Part shown: piece by piece, positions 9,413 through 20,116 of the stretch
How positions within the stretch are numbered: position 1 is the stretch's first letter
Layout of the letters: the number at the start of each line of letters is the position of its first letter
Assembly: GCF_001641265.1 (NCBI RefSeq)
Contig: NW_020167530.1
Coordinates: 62,001-126,000 of the forward strand
DNA: 64,000 bases
From: Pseudogymnoascus destructans
Lineage: Eukaryota; Ascomycota; Leotiomycetes; Thelebolales; Thelebolaceae
Direction of reading: 5' to 3'
The notes under the pieces: model-generated
What the model was told of the DNA's origin: nothing
The model's input: the letters and a program-made list of their open reading frames with translations, nothing else
Databases searched by the model: none
Position numbers and translations under genes: made by a program

Positions 9413-10733
9413 ATGGCTTTTAGCTTTGGAAATACACAGACTCAGCCAGCCCAGACGGGAGGGGGCTTGTTTGGAGGACTCAATGCGAACACACAAAACC
9501 AAGCCCAGCCTGGAAGCTCGATATTTGGCCAAAAACCACAGACCCAGCCGACTCAGCAAAGCACCGGATTCTTTGGACAAAATACACAATCGCAGCAGCA
9601 ACAGCCGCAGCAGCAGCAGTTTCTATTTGGCCAGAGTGCACAGGGACAGCAATCTCAGCAGCCATCTCTATTCGGGCAAACTCAGACACAACAACAACAG
9701 CAACCCACTGGGTTATTTGGACAGACGGCACAAACTCAACAGCCACAACAACAACAACCATCACTTTTTGGGGCCCAGACACAGCAGCAGCAGCAGCAGC
9801 CCAACAACCAGCAGAGCCAGTTCGGAAGCTCCCAACTATGGCAACCACAGACACAGAACCCTCGTATGTACAATTCAAAGCCCAGAGGCGGTAGTCCATC
9901 TAACACATTTGTCAGAACTCAAATCCGTCCCCGAACAAATGCAGGTAGTTCTCGAAAAATGGTCACCAAACAGCCCGACCTGCGTATTCAAGCACTACTT
10001 CTACAACAAAGTGGCGGATAACCAAGTGCCATTCTATAAAGCTGGCCCAAACGAGGATCCCAAGGCATGGGACGAAGCACTGTCAAAAAAGCCAGGACCT
10101 GGATATATACCTGTGTTGTGCACGGGATTTGAGCAGTTGGGCGAGCGTATCAAGACACAAAACACCACCCTCGCTGCGTTTAACAGGGTGCTGCACCAAA
10201 TCAACGGGAGTTTGGATGCGATGATGATCCGCCATGACACGGAAACGAGTGTGAGGATCTTGAATGCTAAGCGAAAGCATACGATGTTGAAGCAGAGGTC
10301 GCTGGCACTGGCAACGAAGGTGCAGATCCTAAGAAACAGGGGGTTTGCTATGGGTGCAGCTGAAGAGGCTTTGAAGGTGAAGCTTACGGCGCTTGACAAG
10401 TCAGTGTGCGATCCAGCGCTATCAGCAAGGGCGGAGGAAATCTGGGCACGCATGGTGAGCGTTAGGGAGAGGGCGAGGTTGCTGAAGGAAGAGATGGAGA
10501 GACAGGCAGGCAGCAATGGCTCAAGCATGGATGAGCAGACCGCGCGAAGAGCGGAGAAGGTTTGTAACTCCATCTCACATCTATTTGCTGCGCCGCTAAC
10601 CGTCCCATAGATCCTTGAAGATTACGCAACACAGCTGGCACACCTGAAGAAGGAACTGGCGTTGATCAACACAGAGTTTGGGGACTGGCAGACAGAGCAA
10701 GCGCCTGCGGATTCCGAGACGAATAGGCGGTAA
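9413..10733 (+). CDS. FG-repeat nucleoporin of the Nup54/Nup57 type, 405 aa
   Basis: Exons 9413-9863, 9916-10559, 10611-10733 (451, 644, 123 nt; frame kept). Residues 1-150 are a Gln-rich region with repeated LFG/FFG/FGQ motifs spaced by polyglutamine, the unfolded permeability-barrier type. From about residue 151 a conserved Nup54 region begins (LKSVPEQMQVVLEKWS), then a long helical coiled-coil domain that in the family binds Nup62/Nsp1 and Nup49/58 in the central channel of the pore. CAG/CAA tracts in exon 1 are length-variable in such genes. Assignment to Nup54/Nup57 rests on order and coiled coil; exact orthology unverified. Confidence 0.87.
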
Positions 10734-11025
10734 TGAAGAGCGGTTGGTTTTCTTTTAAGTTATTATGGATGTATTCACCTTATATGACCAAGCGGCGTCG
10801 GGCACTGGGGAATGGTGTTTTGTATTAGACAGTAATCATTCCGTAAATATTGTACAAAATGTGCCTGAAAAACGGCATATTCTAGGCGTCCATTGTTCCC
10901 AAATCCATATGTAATCCTTTCCCTTTTGTGATATCCCATCCCCCAAAAGTACTCGGCCTAATAATACAATGCCAAATCACGTCCCTGATGGCCCTTCCCT
11001 CTGTCGTTGCATCGATGTACATGGT

Positions 11026-11291
11026 TTAGATGAGCTTCTTGACAGCGTCGACGGCGAAGGGTGCTGTGAAGAGATAGGTTAGAGTAGGCTCATCAAGAAG
11101 ATCTGACAGAGTGAACTTACAGAGGTACAAAAGAACAGCTCCAACGATGATTCTCCGGATTGTGCTGGAAGCCTCATCCTCCTGAGCCCTGAGCTCGGCG
11201 GCGCTTGGTGGTGGTGGTGCTACAGTCCAGCGTCAATTACAGAATCTATGGCAGGACCAGACAGATGATTGCACTTACGTCCTCCGAACAT
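11026..11291 (-). CDS. TOM5: TOM5, small subunit of the mitochondrial protein import receptor complex, 49 aa
   Basis: Three exons on the reverse strand: 11291-11279 (13 nt), 11219-11121, 11063-11026. The product starts MFGGPPPPSAAELRAQEDEA and ends LLYLSPFAVDAVKKLI: a short acidic cytosolic part and one C-terminal tail anchor, the size and plan of fungal Tom5. Tom5 passes precursor proteins from the receptors to the Tom40 channel. Too short for a routine ORF search because of its introns. Divergent from IWS1 with 390 bp between start codons. Confidence 0.88.
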
Positions 11292-11681
11292 TTTGGTAGA
11301 TTTTGTATTGTTGTTGTGGTGGTCGTGGTTACTTGAAGTGATGTTGACCTTCAAAATTTATTTTTGACGTCGTAGTCGGACTTGGTTACCGTACTAGGAG
11401 TAGTTCAGCCTTCCAGATCACCTTTGAGGCTCTATAATTCTTTCAATTCAAACTCAACTACGGACACTTCACCAGACGCGTTTCAAGACATCTAATATAT
11501 TCGTTTGTGCATATTCAGTGGCCGCCCAGTTGGCGCGAGAACTGTACACATAATAACACACGTTCTTCCACCTTTACACCACATCATCTCCACTACCAAC
11601 TCCACAGCGTGCCTGAGCTGCAACTCACCTATCTGACGAGAATATATCTCAGTCCAAACCACATATCATACTCTAGTCACG
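11292..11681. promoter_or_regulatory. Divergent promoter: TOM5 (-) / IWS1 (+)
   Basis: The stretch between the two start codons carries C/T-rich sequence (about 11560-11640) before the IWS1 start. No gene seen. Confidence 0.5.
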
Positions 11682-13153
11682 ATGTCGGACGTTGGTGGCA
11701 GCTCTCGCGCCGCAACGCCAGAAGATCATGGTTCGCCACAAGACACACCCGTTGCCGATGTGAACGAAAACTCCGACGTGGAACAGGCGGAGGAGAATCG
11801 CGACGACCGCGACGACCTTGATTCCGAACTCTCTGAGGTCGATGAAGCAGAGTTTGCTGACTTTGACCCTACCACCGTCGCACTTGGCCCTGTCGAGATT
11901 GATGAGGAAGTGGCGCGCACCCTGAAGGCCGGAAAGCGCAAGCGCCCCGAGAAGGATGGAGAGGGCGCACCTAAAAAGCCAAAGGAGGGGAAGAGAGAGA
12001 AGTCGAAGAAGAGGAAGGAGAGGCTCGAAAGGACCCAAACTGGTGCCGAGGAGTACGACAGTGGCGTGGATGGAGAAATACTGGAAGGCAGACGGACGGC
12101 GAAACCCAAATCCGTTAGGATCGAAGGAGAGCGCAAGGAGAGAGATCGCGCAAAGGAGAGGAAGAGGGAAGAGGAGCGAGTGCAAGCCGTGGACCAGGAG
12201 AATATGACTCCGGAGCAACGGAGGGCTGCAGCTCTCGATGCCGCAATGGATGCGGCATTGAAGAACCCGAACAAGAGAAGGCGCAAGAAGGATGATGTGG
12301 TACGTGTCAGATTGATGGCCTTTGAATATACGATTCTGACTGTTTAGGACCTGGAAGAAGCTTTCGACGATGAGATTGCGGCTTTGAAGATCCGCATGGA
12401 ACAAGCCTGCCAGGCCGATAACACAGCTCGTGAGCGAGGCCAGCCGGCCGTCCATAAGCTGAAGATGCTCCCCGAAGTCGTTGCTCTTCTCAACCGAAAC
12501 ACTGTTCGCCACTCCATCGTTGATCCTGACACCAACTTCCTCCTTTCCGTCAAATTCTTCCTCGAACCCCTGAACGACGGCAGTCTTCCAGCATATAACA
12601 TCCAGCGTGATCTTTTCAATGCTCTAGCACAGCTCCCCATTGAAAAGGAGGCTCTTCTCAGCAGTGGAATTGGAAAGGTGGTTCTGTACTACACCAAGAG
12701 CAAGAGGCCCGAGATTGGGATCAAGCGCATCGCAGAGAGACTTCTCGGGGAATGGAGCAGGCCGATTTTGAAGCGCAGCGACGATTATAAGAAGAGGAAG
12801 ATTGCCACCAAGGAATATGACTTCCAGTATGTATCCCCGTCTGAATGGGAGTGGCGCGTACTAACTGTCTTCGCAGGGCCGCACAGCTCGCCCTTCGCCC
12901 GTCAGGCACACAGTCTTCAAGCCAGCCATCCAATGGACTGTCCCGCAAGGAGCTGGATCGCGAACGCGTATTGGCCGCGCCAAGGCCGGGTAACAGGGCT
13001 AGGCTGGAGACGCACAGTGCCAGTTATACAGTTGCGCCTAAGAGTACTTTTGATCCGCAGAGAGCCATGGACCCAGCGAGCAGACCAATTGGTGCAAGTG
13101 GAATGGAGGCTTTCAGGAAGATGACCGCAAAGAAGGGGACGAAGAGGTCTTAG
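11682..13153 (+). CDS. IWS1: Transcription elongation factor IWS1/SPN1, 457 aa
   Basis: Exons 11682-12299, 12348-12826, 12877-13153 (618, 479, 277 nt; phases fit). The first about 205 residues are acidic then strongly basic and disordered, with Lys/Arg-Glu runs. Residues about 240-350 are the TFIIS N-terminal-like helical bundle of Iws1 (HKLKMLPEVVALLNRNTV ... LLGEWSRPILKRSDDY), which in the family binds Spt6 and RNA polymerase II. The C-terminus is basic with an AFRKMTAKKG end typical of the family. Nuclear role in elongation and chromatin is from family knowledge. Nothing odd in the coding sequence. Confidence 0.92.
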
Positions 13154-13645
13154 GTCTCCAATCCCATGTGAATAGAGCAAGGGATGGGCGTTTTCAGAGG
13201 CTTTGGGTGTATTTATAGTTCACATATCTGCCTTTGGCTAGGCGGCGAGTGAAGCAATGGCTGGGGCAATGGCGCACATTGGGACCAGAGAGGCGTTATG
13301 TGCTTTGCGAGGGATGAACCTGAACAAGGTCTAGGGGTCTGTTGTCTATAACCATAGCATCTAAAATGGACGTTCAAGAAATAGGCCGTCTGAAGTATTC
13401 ATTGAAGTGTGAGGATGGTATGGCCGTATTCGTCTCATTTATTGATTGGAGAGATGTTGGAGCACCAAAAATCTTTAATATCCATTCCATATGGCCATCA
13501 TTAATGTACTTTCAACCCTTCAAACAGAACAAATCTATGGATCTATCACCAAGAGGGCGCGATATATATATCGCGCCCTCTTGGTGATAGATCGCTATAC
13601 ACTATGCCGAAAGTCACATAAATGTGCCTAGGCCGCCATCAAATC
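13154..13645. other. Convergent intergenic region with a perfect palindrome
   Basis: 3' flanks of IWS1 (+) and the phosphodiesterase gene (-). No gene seen. It contains the 54-bp palindrome listed separately. Confidence 0.6.
13540..13593. repeat. 54-bp perfect palindrome
   Basis: Arms of 27 bp with no spacer: GATCTATCACCAAGAGGGCG, then CGATATA, meeting the exact reverse complement at an AT-alternating centre (GATATATATATC). The next outer pair mismatches (G/G). It sits about 50 bp past the stop codon of the reverse-strand phosphodiesterase gene and 390 bp past IWS1. It could extrude a cruciform or give a strong RNA hairpin in the 3' UTR of the reverse gene. Confidence 0.95.
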
Positions 13646-15966
13646 TCATTCTTCCCCTTCCTTTCGCTCAGCTCCTCCATTACCCCCGAAGAGCCCGCCT
13701 AACCAATTTCCGAACTCTTCCAACTTGCTTGCAATATAATCGCCATCAAGCATGTCCCAGATACCATCGCCAGCTCCGGCCTCGCCTGTAGTTTCGGGAG
13801 CACCGTGAACATTTGAAGCTGTAGGAGTCTCTGGTGTACCCTGGCTCATGACAGGCCTGTTGACACCTGGAACATCACTGATGACAGGCCGATCGATGCT
13901 GGGATCCACAGTGCTTGTTGGCTTACTTGTGGAAGGCCCGTCTGATGGCAGAGGATCTAAAGGCTCCTCAGGCGTTGTTTCGGGGCTGTGAGCACCGACT
14001 GGCTTCAACGGTAACCGCAGCGTTCCATTGTTTGGCTGTGGGATGAGGTTGAGGGTGTCGCAAACGATATTATACACCTCGGTATTTTCTATTAGGGTTA
14101 GTGGGAGAAAAGATACAGATGATAGCACTTACGAAACACCTCAACTCTACTGTTTGGGGAATGCGGGAAAGCTGGTCCCCTGGCGATGAATATCGCTCTC
14201 ATCAACGGGTTCCCATGGTCGTAGCCGTGCAGTCCTTTCGGATGGTATTCTTTACCTTCCGCCTTGGCCGTTGCAACGTTGAAGTCTTCTTTGGTTACAA
14301 TTGCCCACCCCGTGTTTGGTACAATCCAGAGTGGCGCAATGCGTTCATTCTTCGAGAAATGATACCGCTCTGGCATGTTTGTATTGCGCAGATACACCTC
14401 GAAGTTTCCGTGTGCTTTTGCTGCGACTGTCAGTGTATCGTACAGAGGCATCAAATCATCCGCCGACTTTGGCCTGAGGCCGTATAATGGCCACCCATCC
14501 GTATGCTCGATGAGGTTGAGGTCGATGAGGTCGTCCAATTGGATCAGCCTGTCCGTGGATGTCGTTGCCATCCCATGATCAGAAACAATCACGACGTTGA
14601 CAACTTCAGTGAGGTTCCTTTCTTCAAGACCAATAAACAGCTGATCGATCATATTATCCACACTGCTAATAGTGGCTCTCATCTCGGTGCTATTGGGGCC
14701 GTATTTGTGGCCGGCAGAGTCGACATTGGGGACGTATGCCGCGATCAACTGTGGGCGCATATCGGCAATGAGAGCACTCTCATCTTCTTGTCCCGGTTTA
14801 TCAAGAAGCTCGAGTACTCTGTCAACCTTGTCGAGAAGTGGCTCCTTACTCTTGAACGTATCCAAGAAACTCGGCTCTAAACCCATAATATGAGCCTCAC
14901 TCCCTGGCCACATGTGTATCGCCGTTCGGATCCCTTGCCTCTCTGCCGTCACCCAAATTGGCTCTCCACCCCACCACTCTGGTTGCATGCTCCGAGACGG
15001 ATCCGTATAATAGAACTCCCTCTTCAATTCTGGGTCCCAAAATGTGTTACCGACGATACCATGACTTTCAGGATACAGGCCAGTGGCAAGCGTATAATGA
15101 TTAGGAAAGGTAACCGAAGGAAAACTTGGTAGCATATATACCGGGGATATGCCTTCGGCAACAAAGGAGTTCAGCCTCGGCGTAATCCCTCTCTGTAGAA
15201 AATCAGCGCGGAACCCATCAAGGCTGATGAGAATTGTCGTGGGCGCAAACAGCGCAGTTCCATTATTAAACATGGCCTGAACGGGTATCTTCCTCCTTCC
15301 CATCGACAATTTCCAAGCGCCGAGGGACAATAAAACAAACGCGAGCAGTATGAGAACACTAATATAACACAATCCTCCCCACTTGCGCCGCTGCTTTGAT
15401 TTGTCGCTCGCACCGTGCAGTTCATTTTTGTCGACATCGGACAGGTCTTCGGTATTGCTGCTTTCCCCAGTGGCGGACCCTTCTTTCAAAAAGCCTTCTT
15501 CCATCTCATACATCAATCCCCTATCCTCGCCATGGGCTGCAGCCTCCGTCAACCTGTCTTTCTTGTCTTGCCTCCGCGCCCTCCTCTGCCGCCGTCTCTC
15601 CTTTTCTTCGCTGCCGGCATTATTCGATAGGCTCTCGGAGCTTGGGCCTGGTTCGGCGGACGCCTTCCCATATGTCTTTCGCATCATCTTCTTGAAGAGA
15701 TTGGGAAGGGCTAGACCAGAGCGTCTGCGACCCAGGCGGTTCTCGGTCAACATCTGGTCGCGTTCATCCTCCTCGAGCAGGACCATTCTATCGTGCTCGC
15801 GGATGTCAGCGCTGGTCCGCGCAGCGCCCAGCACAGAGTCATCCTCGCTATCAGTGTCTTGCTCGCTGTGGATGGAGCGATCGTCGGTGCCCTTCGACGG
15901 TGTCAGGAAGGAGGCTTCCGCGTCGGGCGATAGAACTGGAGAAGTCATGTCTGCAGCGGCCGTCAT
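13646..15966 (-). CDS. Type II membrane nucleotide pyrophosphatase/phosphodiesterase (alkaline phosphatase superfamily), 758 aa
   Basis: Two exons: 15966-14133 and 14088-13646 (1834 + 443 nt). A cytosolic disordered N-terminus of about 195 residues precedes one membrane segment (about 195-217), then a large lumenal/extracellular catalytic domain. Metal ligands and nucleophile are present: ISLDGFRADF (about 246), the Thr nucleophile in FPSVTFPNHY (about 285), NVDSAGHKYGP and VSDHGM. The family cleaves nucleotide pyrophosphate or phosphodiester bonds. The tail after the catalytic domain is Pro/Ser/Thr-rich (about 650-720) and ends in a Gly-rich stretch. The yeast Npp1/Npp2 proteins are the nearest known relatives by plan. 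Substrate not predictable. Confidence 0.9.
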
Positions 15967-16229
15967 GAATCATGGAGACACCTGGGCGCCGGTGACATCT
16001 CTGGCGACAGTGACACGACAATTGCTGGGGTGAGTAAGAGATACGATGTGAGCCCCTCCATAAATTTATCCCCAAAGGTTGCGAGATGTGCTCATCTAAT
16101 ACGGTGGCCGTAGAAACATCGAGTGCAGTTTGTATAAGCTGAGAACCAGAATCTTCCTCAAAGGTAACCAAGGTTAATGTATTTCCCAAAGCGAGCGGGT
16201 CACCCTATCGAGTGGGTCAGAATAATACG
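15967..16229. promoter_or_regulatory. Promoter region of the phosphodiesterase gene
   Basis: 263 bp between the start codon and the first recognisable transposon relic. No motif identified. Confidence 0.4.
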
Positions 16230-16940
16230 AAGACGCGACAATTCGTACGTATTATAACAACAACACTTAAATATGCCTTAGCTATCTACAATAATCGAAT
16301 CCAATACCTCTTTGCACGTACGAGCATTATGTCCAACCTTGTTACATAGGCCACATCGTCGTGGTTGCCCTTTTACACGCTTAGCTCATACGGTATCACC
16401 ACCCTCCTTTTAAGTTTGAGTGCTCTGTACGATTGATTTCCTAACCTCTAAAGGCTTCCACCTAGGTGAATATGCCTTTTTTGCTTGTTTGCCCTTCGCT
16501 TTTTAAGTGCATTTGCCTCCTGTAATGCTTTAACCTTAGCTTTAAGGAGTGTAAACAAGTAGGCCATTATTTAAGCTCCTTTAGCAAGCTGGTCAAAAGT
16601 TTCGTTAATTAAGGTTAGAGAGCTATCCTAGTGTTGTACAATCCGATTCTTAAGGTGTGTCGTTTAGAACTCGACCTCTATCGCATTCTAGAGTGTCTTT
16701 AAGGTCTAAGTTTGCTTTTTAATAGGTGGTAGGATTGGTGTTTTTAGTCAGAGAAAGGTGCAAAAGGACTCTGTATAGAACTATCCCTATAGCTAAGTTA
16801 GTAGTGTTTACTATAAAGTTTACTATAATTACCTGTTGCTTGAAATCCACTCTTAATATTCTGCTTTATAAATGCAGTTTAGAATGCTTCTTTAAAAGCA
16901 GGGAGGAACTTAAGCTTTGTAATATCGTGGGGCCTTGCAC
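16230..16940 (-). pseudogene. Decayed pogo-type transposase tail (P3, related to P1/P2)
   Basis: On the reverse strand the DNA still spells the C-terminal zinc knuckle RRCGLCNKVGHNARTC near 16310-16370. Upstream of it are pieces matching the P1 region around SSPTPIFATVTALAKG, and near 16890-16940 HDITKLKFLPAFKEAF, matching the P1/P2 segment HITK..FF.AFHAA. Many stops and AT-rich drift. It abuts a gypsy gag relic, which suggests insertion into or fusion with that element. Confidence 0.7.
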
Positions 16941-17890
16941 CCGCCCTGACCTTGCCAAGTAGCATTAAGCTGTTTGCCATACTTTCGTCTCCATTCCCTT
17001 TTTTTGACTGTCTGCAGTTCCGTGCTATGTGTCCACGCTTATTGCAGTTGAAGCAGAGCCGTTCTTGGAACTGTCGCTCCTTGTTGGAATTGTGGTGTTT
17101 GCCATTAGGCTTGAAAGTAGCGTCAAGTTCCATAGGTTGGGGCCAATGACTCTTTGTTTGTCTTCTTTTCTGAGTCCAGTGTTAACTAGGTGGTCCCCCT
17201 TTCTTCTCGTGTTGCCGTTCATAGTGACGATTGTCGATCTTCTGAGCCAATTCGATCATTTCTCTAAGGTCATCTGGTTTGTCAGACCTTGAGATTTCGT
17301 CCTTCACATGGTCTTTCAGACCTGCGTAGAATTGGTCACAGATAGCCTCTTCTCCCCAGTTAATGAGTGTTGCATGCTGTTGAAACTCAGCGGTGTATGA
17401 AACTGCTGACCCTCTCTGCTTGAGAGCCTGGAGTGCCCTGACTGCATTTCGTCGTTCATCGATGTCTCCGAAGTTTGCCTTAAGCATTTTGAGGAATCCG
17501 TTCCAGGATACAAAAATTTCCTTCGTTCCTTGACTAGCTAAGGTGTTGCATTTTCCGTCAGGTGTTCAATGGTAGTTAGAGATCCATTCTGAGGTTGGTC
17601 CTTGAAAGAGTGCCACAGCCCATAGGACCTGTTCCACTTCTTTGTTAATGTGTTTGACGTTAAATGCCATCCATAGCTCCGTCTGGATGAGGAAACTCTT
17701 GAGCTTCTTGCGATCCCCATGAAAGGTGTCTGGGAATGCAATCTTGAACTTGTCCGAAGGGTAAGCCTATGGGGCTACGATGGTATGTTCAGTAGCAACC
17801 TTCCCCTTCAATCCAACGTTTGATCCAGCATCGTCTCCAGCCATGTTGCTTTGTGTGTAAGCCGGTACCTTGTGGAAGTGGTGCTCAAAG
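16941..17890 (-). pseudogene. Decayed gypsy gag (family B')
   Basis: Reverse-strand fragments in several frames match the gag of gypsy B: a CCHC knuckle CFNCNKRGHIARNC near 17010-17060, capsid pieces such as AEFQQHATLINWGEEAI near 17330-17400, and ELDATFKP just before the knuckle as in gypsy B. Stops and shifts interrupt it. It lies directly after an LTR fragment (17891-18128) and reads like the start of a B-related element that lost its pol. Confidence 0.8.
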
Positions 17891-18128
17891 TGTAACGCTG
17901 ACTTGTAAACGATAGAAGACACAGAGGTTTCTTGCGTAAGGTTGACTTGACAGAGGAGGCAGGGCATTAAACACAAAGGCTTTCCAAGTAACACGTTACA
18001 GTATTATAAAGAATACTATATTGAGTTGAGCATGAAGCTCCTATCTAAGGAAATACTATCTACTTATATAGTGGCGTTGTGCCAAAGGGATATCCCTGGA
18101 TAACATGGATAACATAATATCCATGATA
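17891..18128 (-). repeat. LTR fragment, family B'
   Basis: Begins TGTAACGCTGACTTGTAAACG and follows the LTR of gypsy B through the ACTATCTACTTATATAGTGGCG segment, with several differences and a different distal part. Interrupted at the TA dinucleotide 18127-18128 by P1b. Confidence 0.85.
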
Positions 18129-19987
18129 ACGTGGTTGTACACCGAGTCGTGAATGTCACCGAGTCGTGAACTTTTACCTACTTAGCTACCTACGAACTTC
18201 AACACGCGTTTCCTCCACAACTACCAATGGAAATCCAAACCCAAGAAGCGCAAATCATTCTAGCTATTGAGGCTCTTCAAACATGTAAATCACTTAATCG
18301 CAGGTCTGCATCAATACTATATAAAGTGCCTTATTCTACGCTTACTGATAGAATGACCGGCTGACCTTCTCGACGCGAAACCAAAGCCAATAGTCTTAAA
18401 TTGACTGAGCTAGAAGAGGAAGTGATTATTCGAAATATATTGGATATGGATGCAAGAGGATTTGCGCCTCGGCCTGCTAGTGTGGAGGATATGGCAAATT
18501 ATATCCTTGAATCGCGTGGGGGAAAGCATGTTGGGACGCGGTGGGCATATCGATTTATACAACGCCGCCCCGAGTTAAAGACGTGTTTTAATCGCGTTTA
18601 TGACTTTCAAAGAGCCTTGTGCGAAGATCCTGAGCTTATTGGAGCGTGGTTTCAACTTGTGCAGAACATGAGAGCAAAGTACGGCATCCAAGACTGCGAT
18701 TTCTACAACTTTGACGAGACGGGCTTCATGATGGGCGTTATTAGCTCAGCTTTAGTTGTTACGCACGCCGATCGACGTGGCAGAGGCAAGGCAGTTCAGC
18801 TTGGCAATCGGGAATGGGCTACAGCAATTGTTTGTGTGAATGCTGAAGGCGGGAGTATCCCTCCGTTTTTAGTAGTTCAAGGGAAATGTCACCTTTCAAG
18901 TTGGTATACTGAAGGCGGCCTTCCTCACAATTGGGTAATTAAACCAACAAGCAATGGATGGACCAACAACGAGACAGGTCTAGAATGGCTTCATCACTTC
19001 GATAAACATACTTGCAGTCGTGCAAAAGGACCATATCGGATGTTGGTTTTAGACGGGCATGAAAGTCACGAATCAGCTGCGTTTCAGGAATATTGCAAAG
19101 CAAACAACATCATAACTCTCTGTCTACCTCCTCACTCGTCTCACCTAACTCAGCCACTTGATGTTGGGTGCTTTAGTGTTCTTAAACGCATGTATGGGCG
19201 TCAAATTGAGACCTTTATTAAGGCTCATATAAACCATATTACAAAGGTTGAGTTTTTTATAGCTTTCCACGCAGCTTATAACCAGTCAATAACAACTCAA
19301 AACGCCAAAGCTGGATTTCGCGGACCTGGTTTAGTGCCCTTTGATCTGCAAGTAATTATTTCAAAGCTAGACGTCAAGTTGCGGACTCCTACACCTACAG
19401 GACCCCCCTCTATAGATGCTGATCCTTGGGTTTTTGAAACGCCTCGCAACCCAATAGATGCTCTCTCACAGACTACTCTAGTTAAAAATCGCATTGCACG
19501 TCACCAAGGAAGCTCGCCAACCCCCATTTTTGCTACTGTTACTGCATTAGCTAAAGGGACAGAGATTTTGGCACATGAAATGACTTTATTGTCAGCTGAA
19601 GTCCGCACCCTTCGAGCAGCAAACGAAGCTCTTAGCAAACGCCGGAGGGCTAAAAAGTCTCGTGTCCGTCAAGGGTGTGCACTTTCTGTAGGGGATGCAC
19701 ATGATGATTTGTCCCAAAGGGCAGTTACGGAGCAAATAAATCGCGAGAAGTGCTCTGGAGGGGTTGGTAGGAATGAGGGGCAACCAGGTGTACGACATTG
19801 TGGCACTTGCGGGGGGGCTGGCCATAATGCACGAACTTGTCAGGAGGTCATAGAAGTACTTAGCTCATCAGATTCTGAATAGTTTTAGTTTTAATACATG
19901 TTGTGGTTGTTTAATTATACCTTACAATGGTGGGTATAAAAAAGTTTCACGACTCAGTGACATTCACGACTCTTTGTACAACCACGT
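18129..19987 (+). mobile_element. P1-family pogo/Fot1-type DNA transposon, full length (P1b), 1859 bp
   Basis: Terminal inverted repeats ACGTGGTTGTACACCGAGTC at the left and its complement at the right, flanked by TA (18127-18128 and 19988-19989). Each end contains a direct repeat of the ACCGAGTCGTGAA unit. The right TIR has drifted (CAGTGA, CTTTG). Another transposon, P2a, starts only 31 bp further right. Confidence 0.92.
18227..19882 (+). pseudogene. P1 transposase with one premature stop
   Basis: ATG at 18227 opens the helix-turn-helix DNA-binding part (SASILYKVPYSTLTDRM), but codon 46 is TGA (18362-18364) where the sister copy at 47364-49393 has CGA (GRPSRR). The remaining frame is open for about 500 codons: CENP-B-type HTH, DDE core (FDETGFMMG, VLDGHESH, QPLDVGCF), and a C-terminal CCHC knuckle CGTCGGAGHNARTC with an acidic tail. 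One nonsense change makes the copy non-autonomous unless read through or initiated downstream. Confidence 0.9.
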
Positions 19988-20116
19988 TATCCAATGTTAT
20001 AAATCATGATTATGATTAACGTACATGTATAGCGAAAGCGCCAAACAAGCGAAAGCGCCAAAATGATGCGGTGACCAAACCCCCCAACTAAATGTTAAAT
20101 TCCTCAACAACAAAAC

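Noticed and set aside
9480..9899. Reverse ORF of 139 codons over the nucleoporin exon
   Set aside because: Val/Ala-rich antisense of CAA/CAG glutamine repeats; an artefact.
11673..12512. Reverse ORF of 279 codons over IWS1
   Set aside because: Ser/Leu-rich antisense of the charged IWS1 coding exon, and crosses an intron; no family match.
15383..16033. Forward ORF of 216 codons over the phosphodiesterase start
   Set aside because: Antisense of the Arg/Glu-rich cytosolic tail; Ser/Leu-rich shadow.
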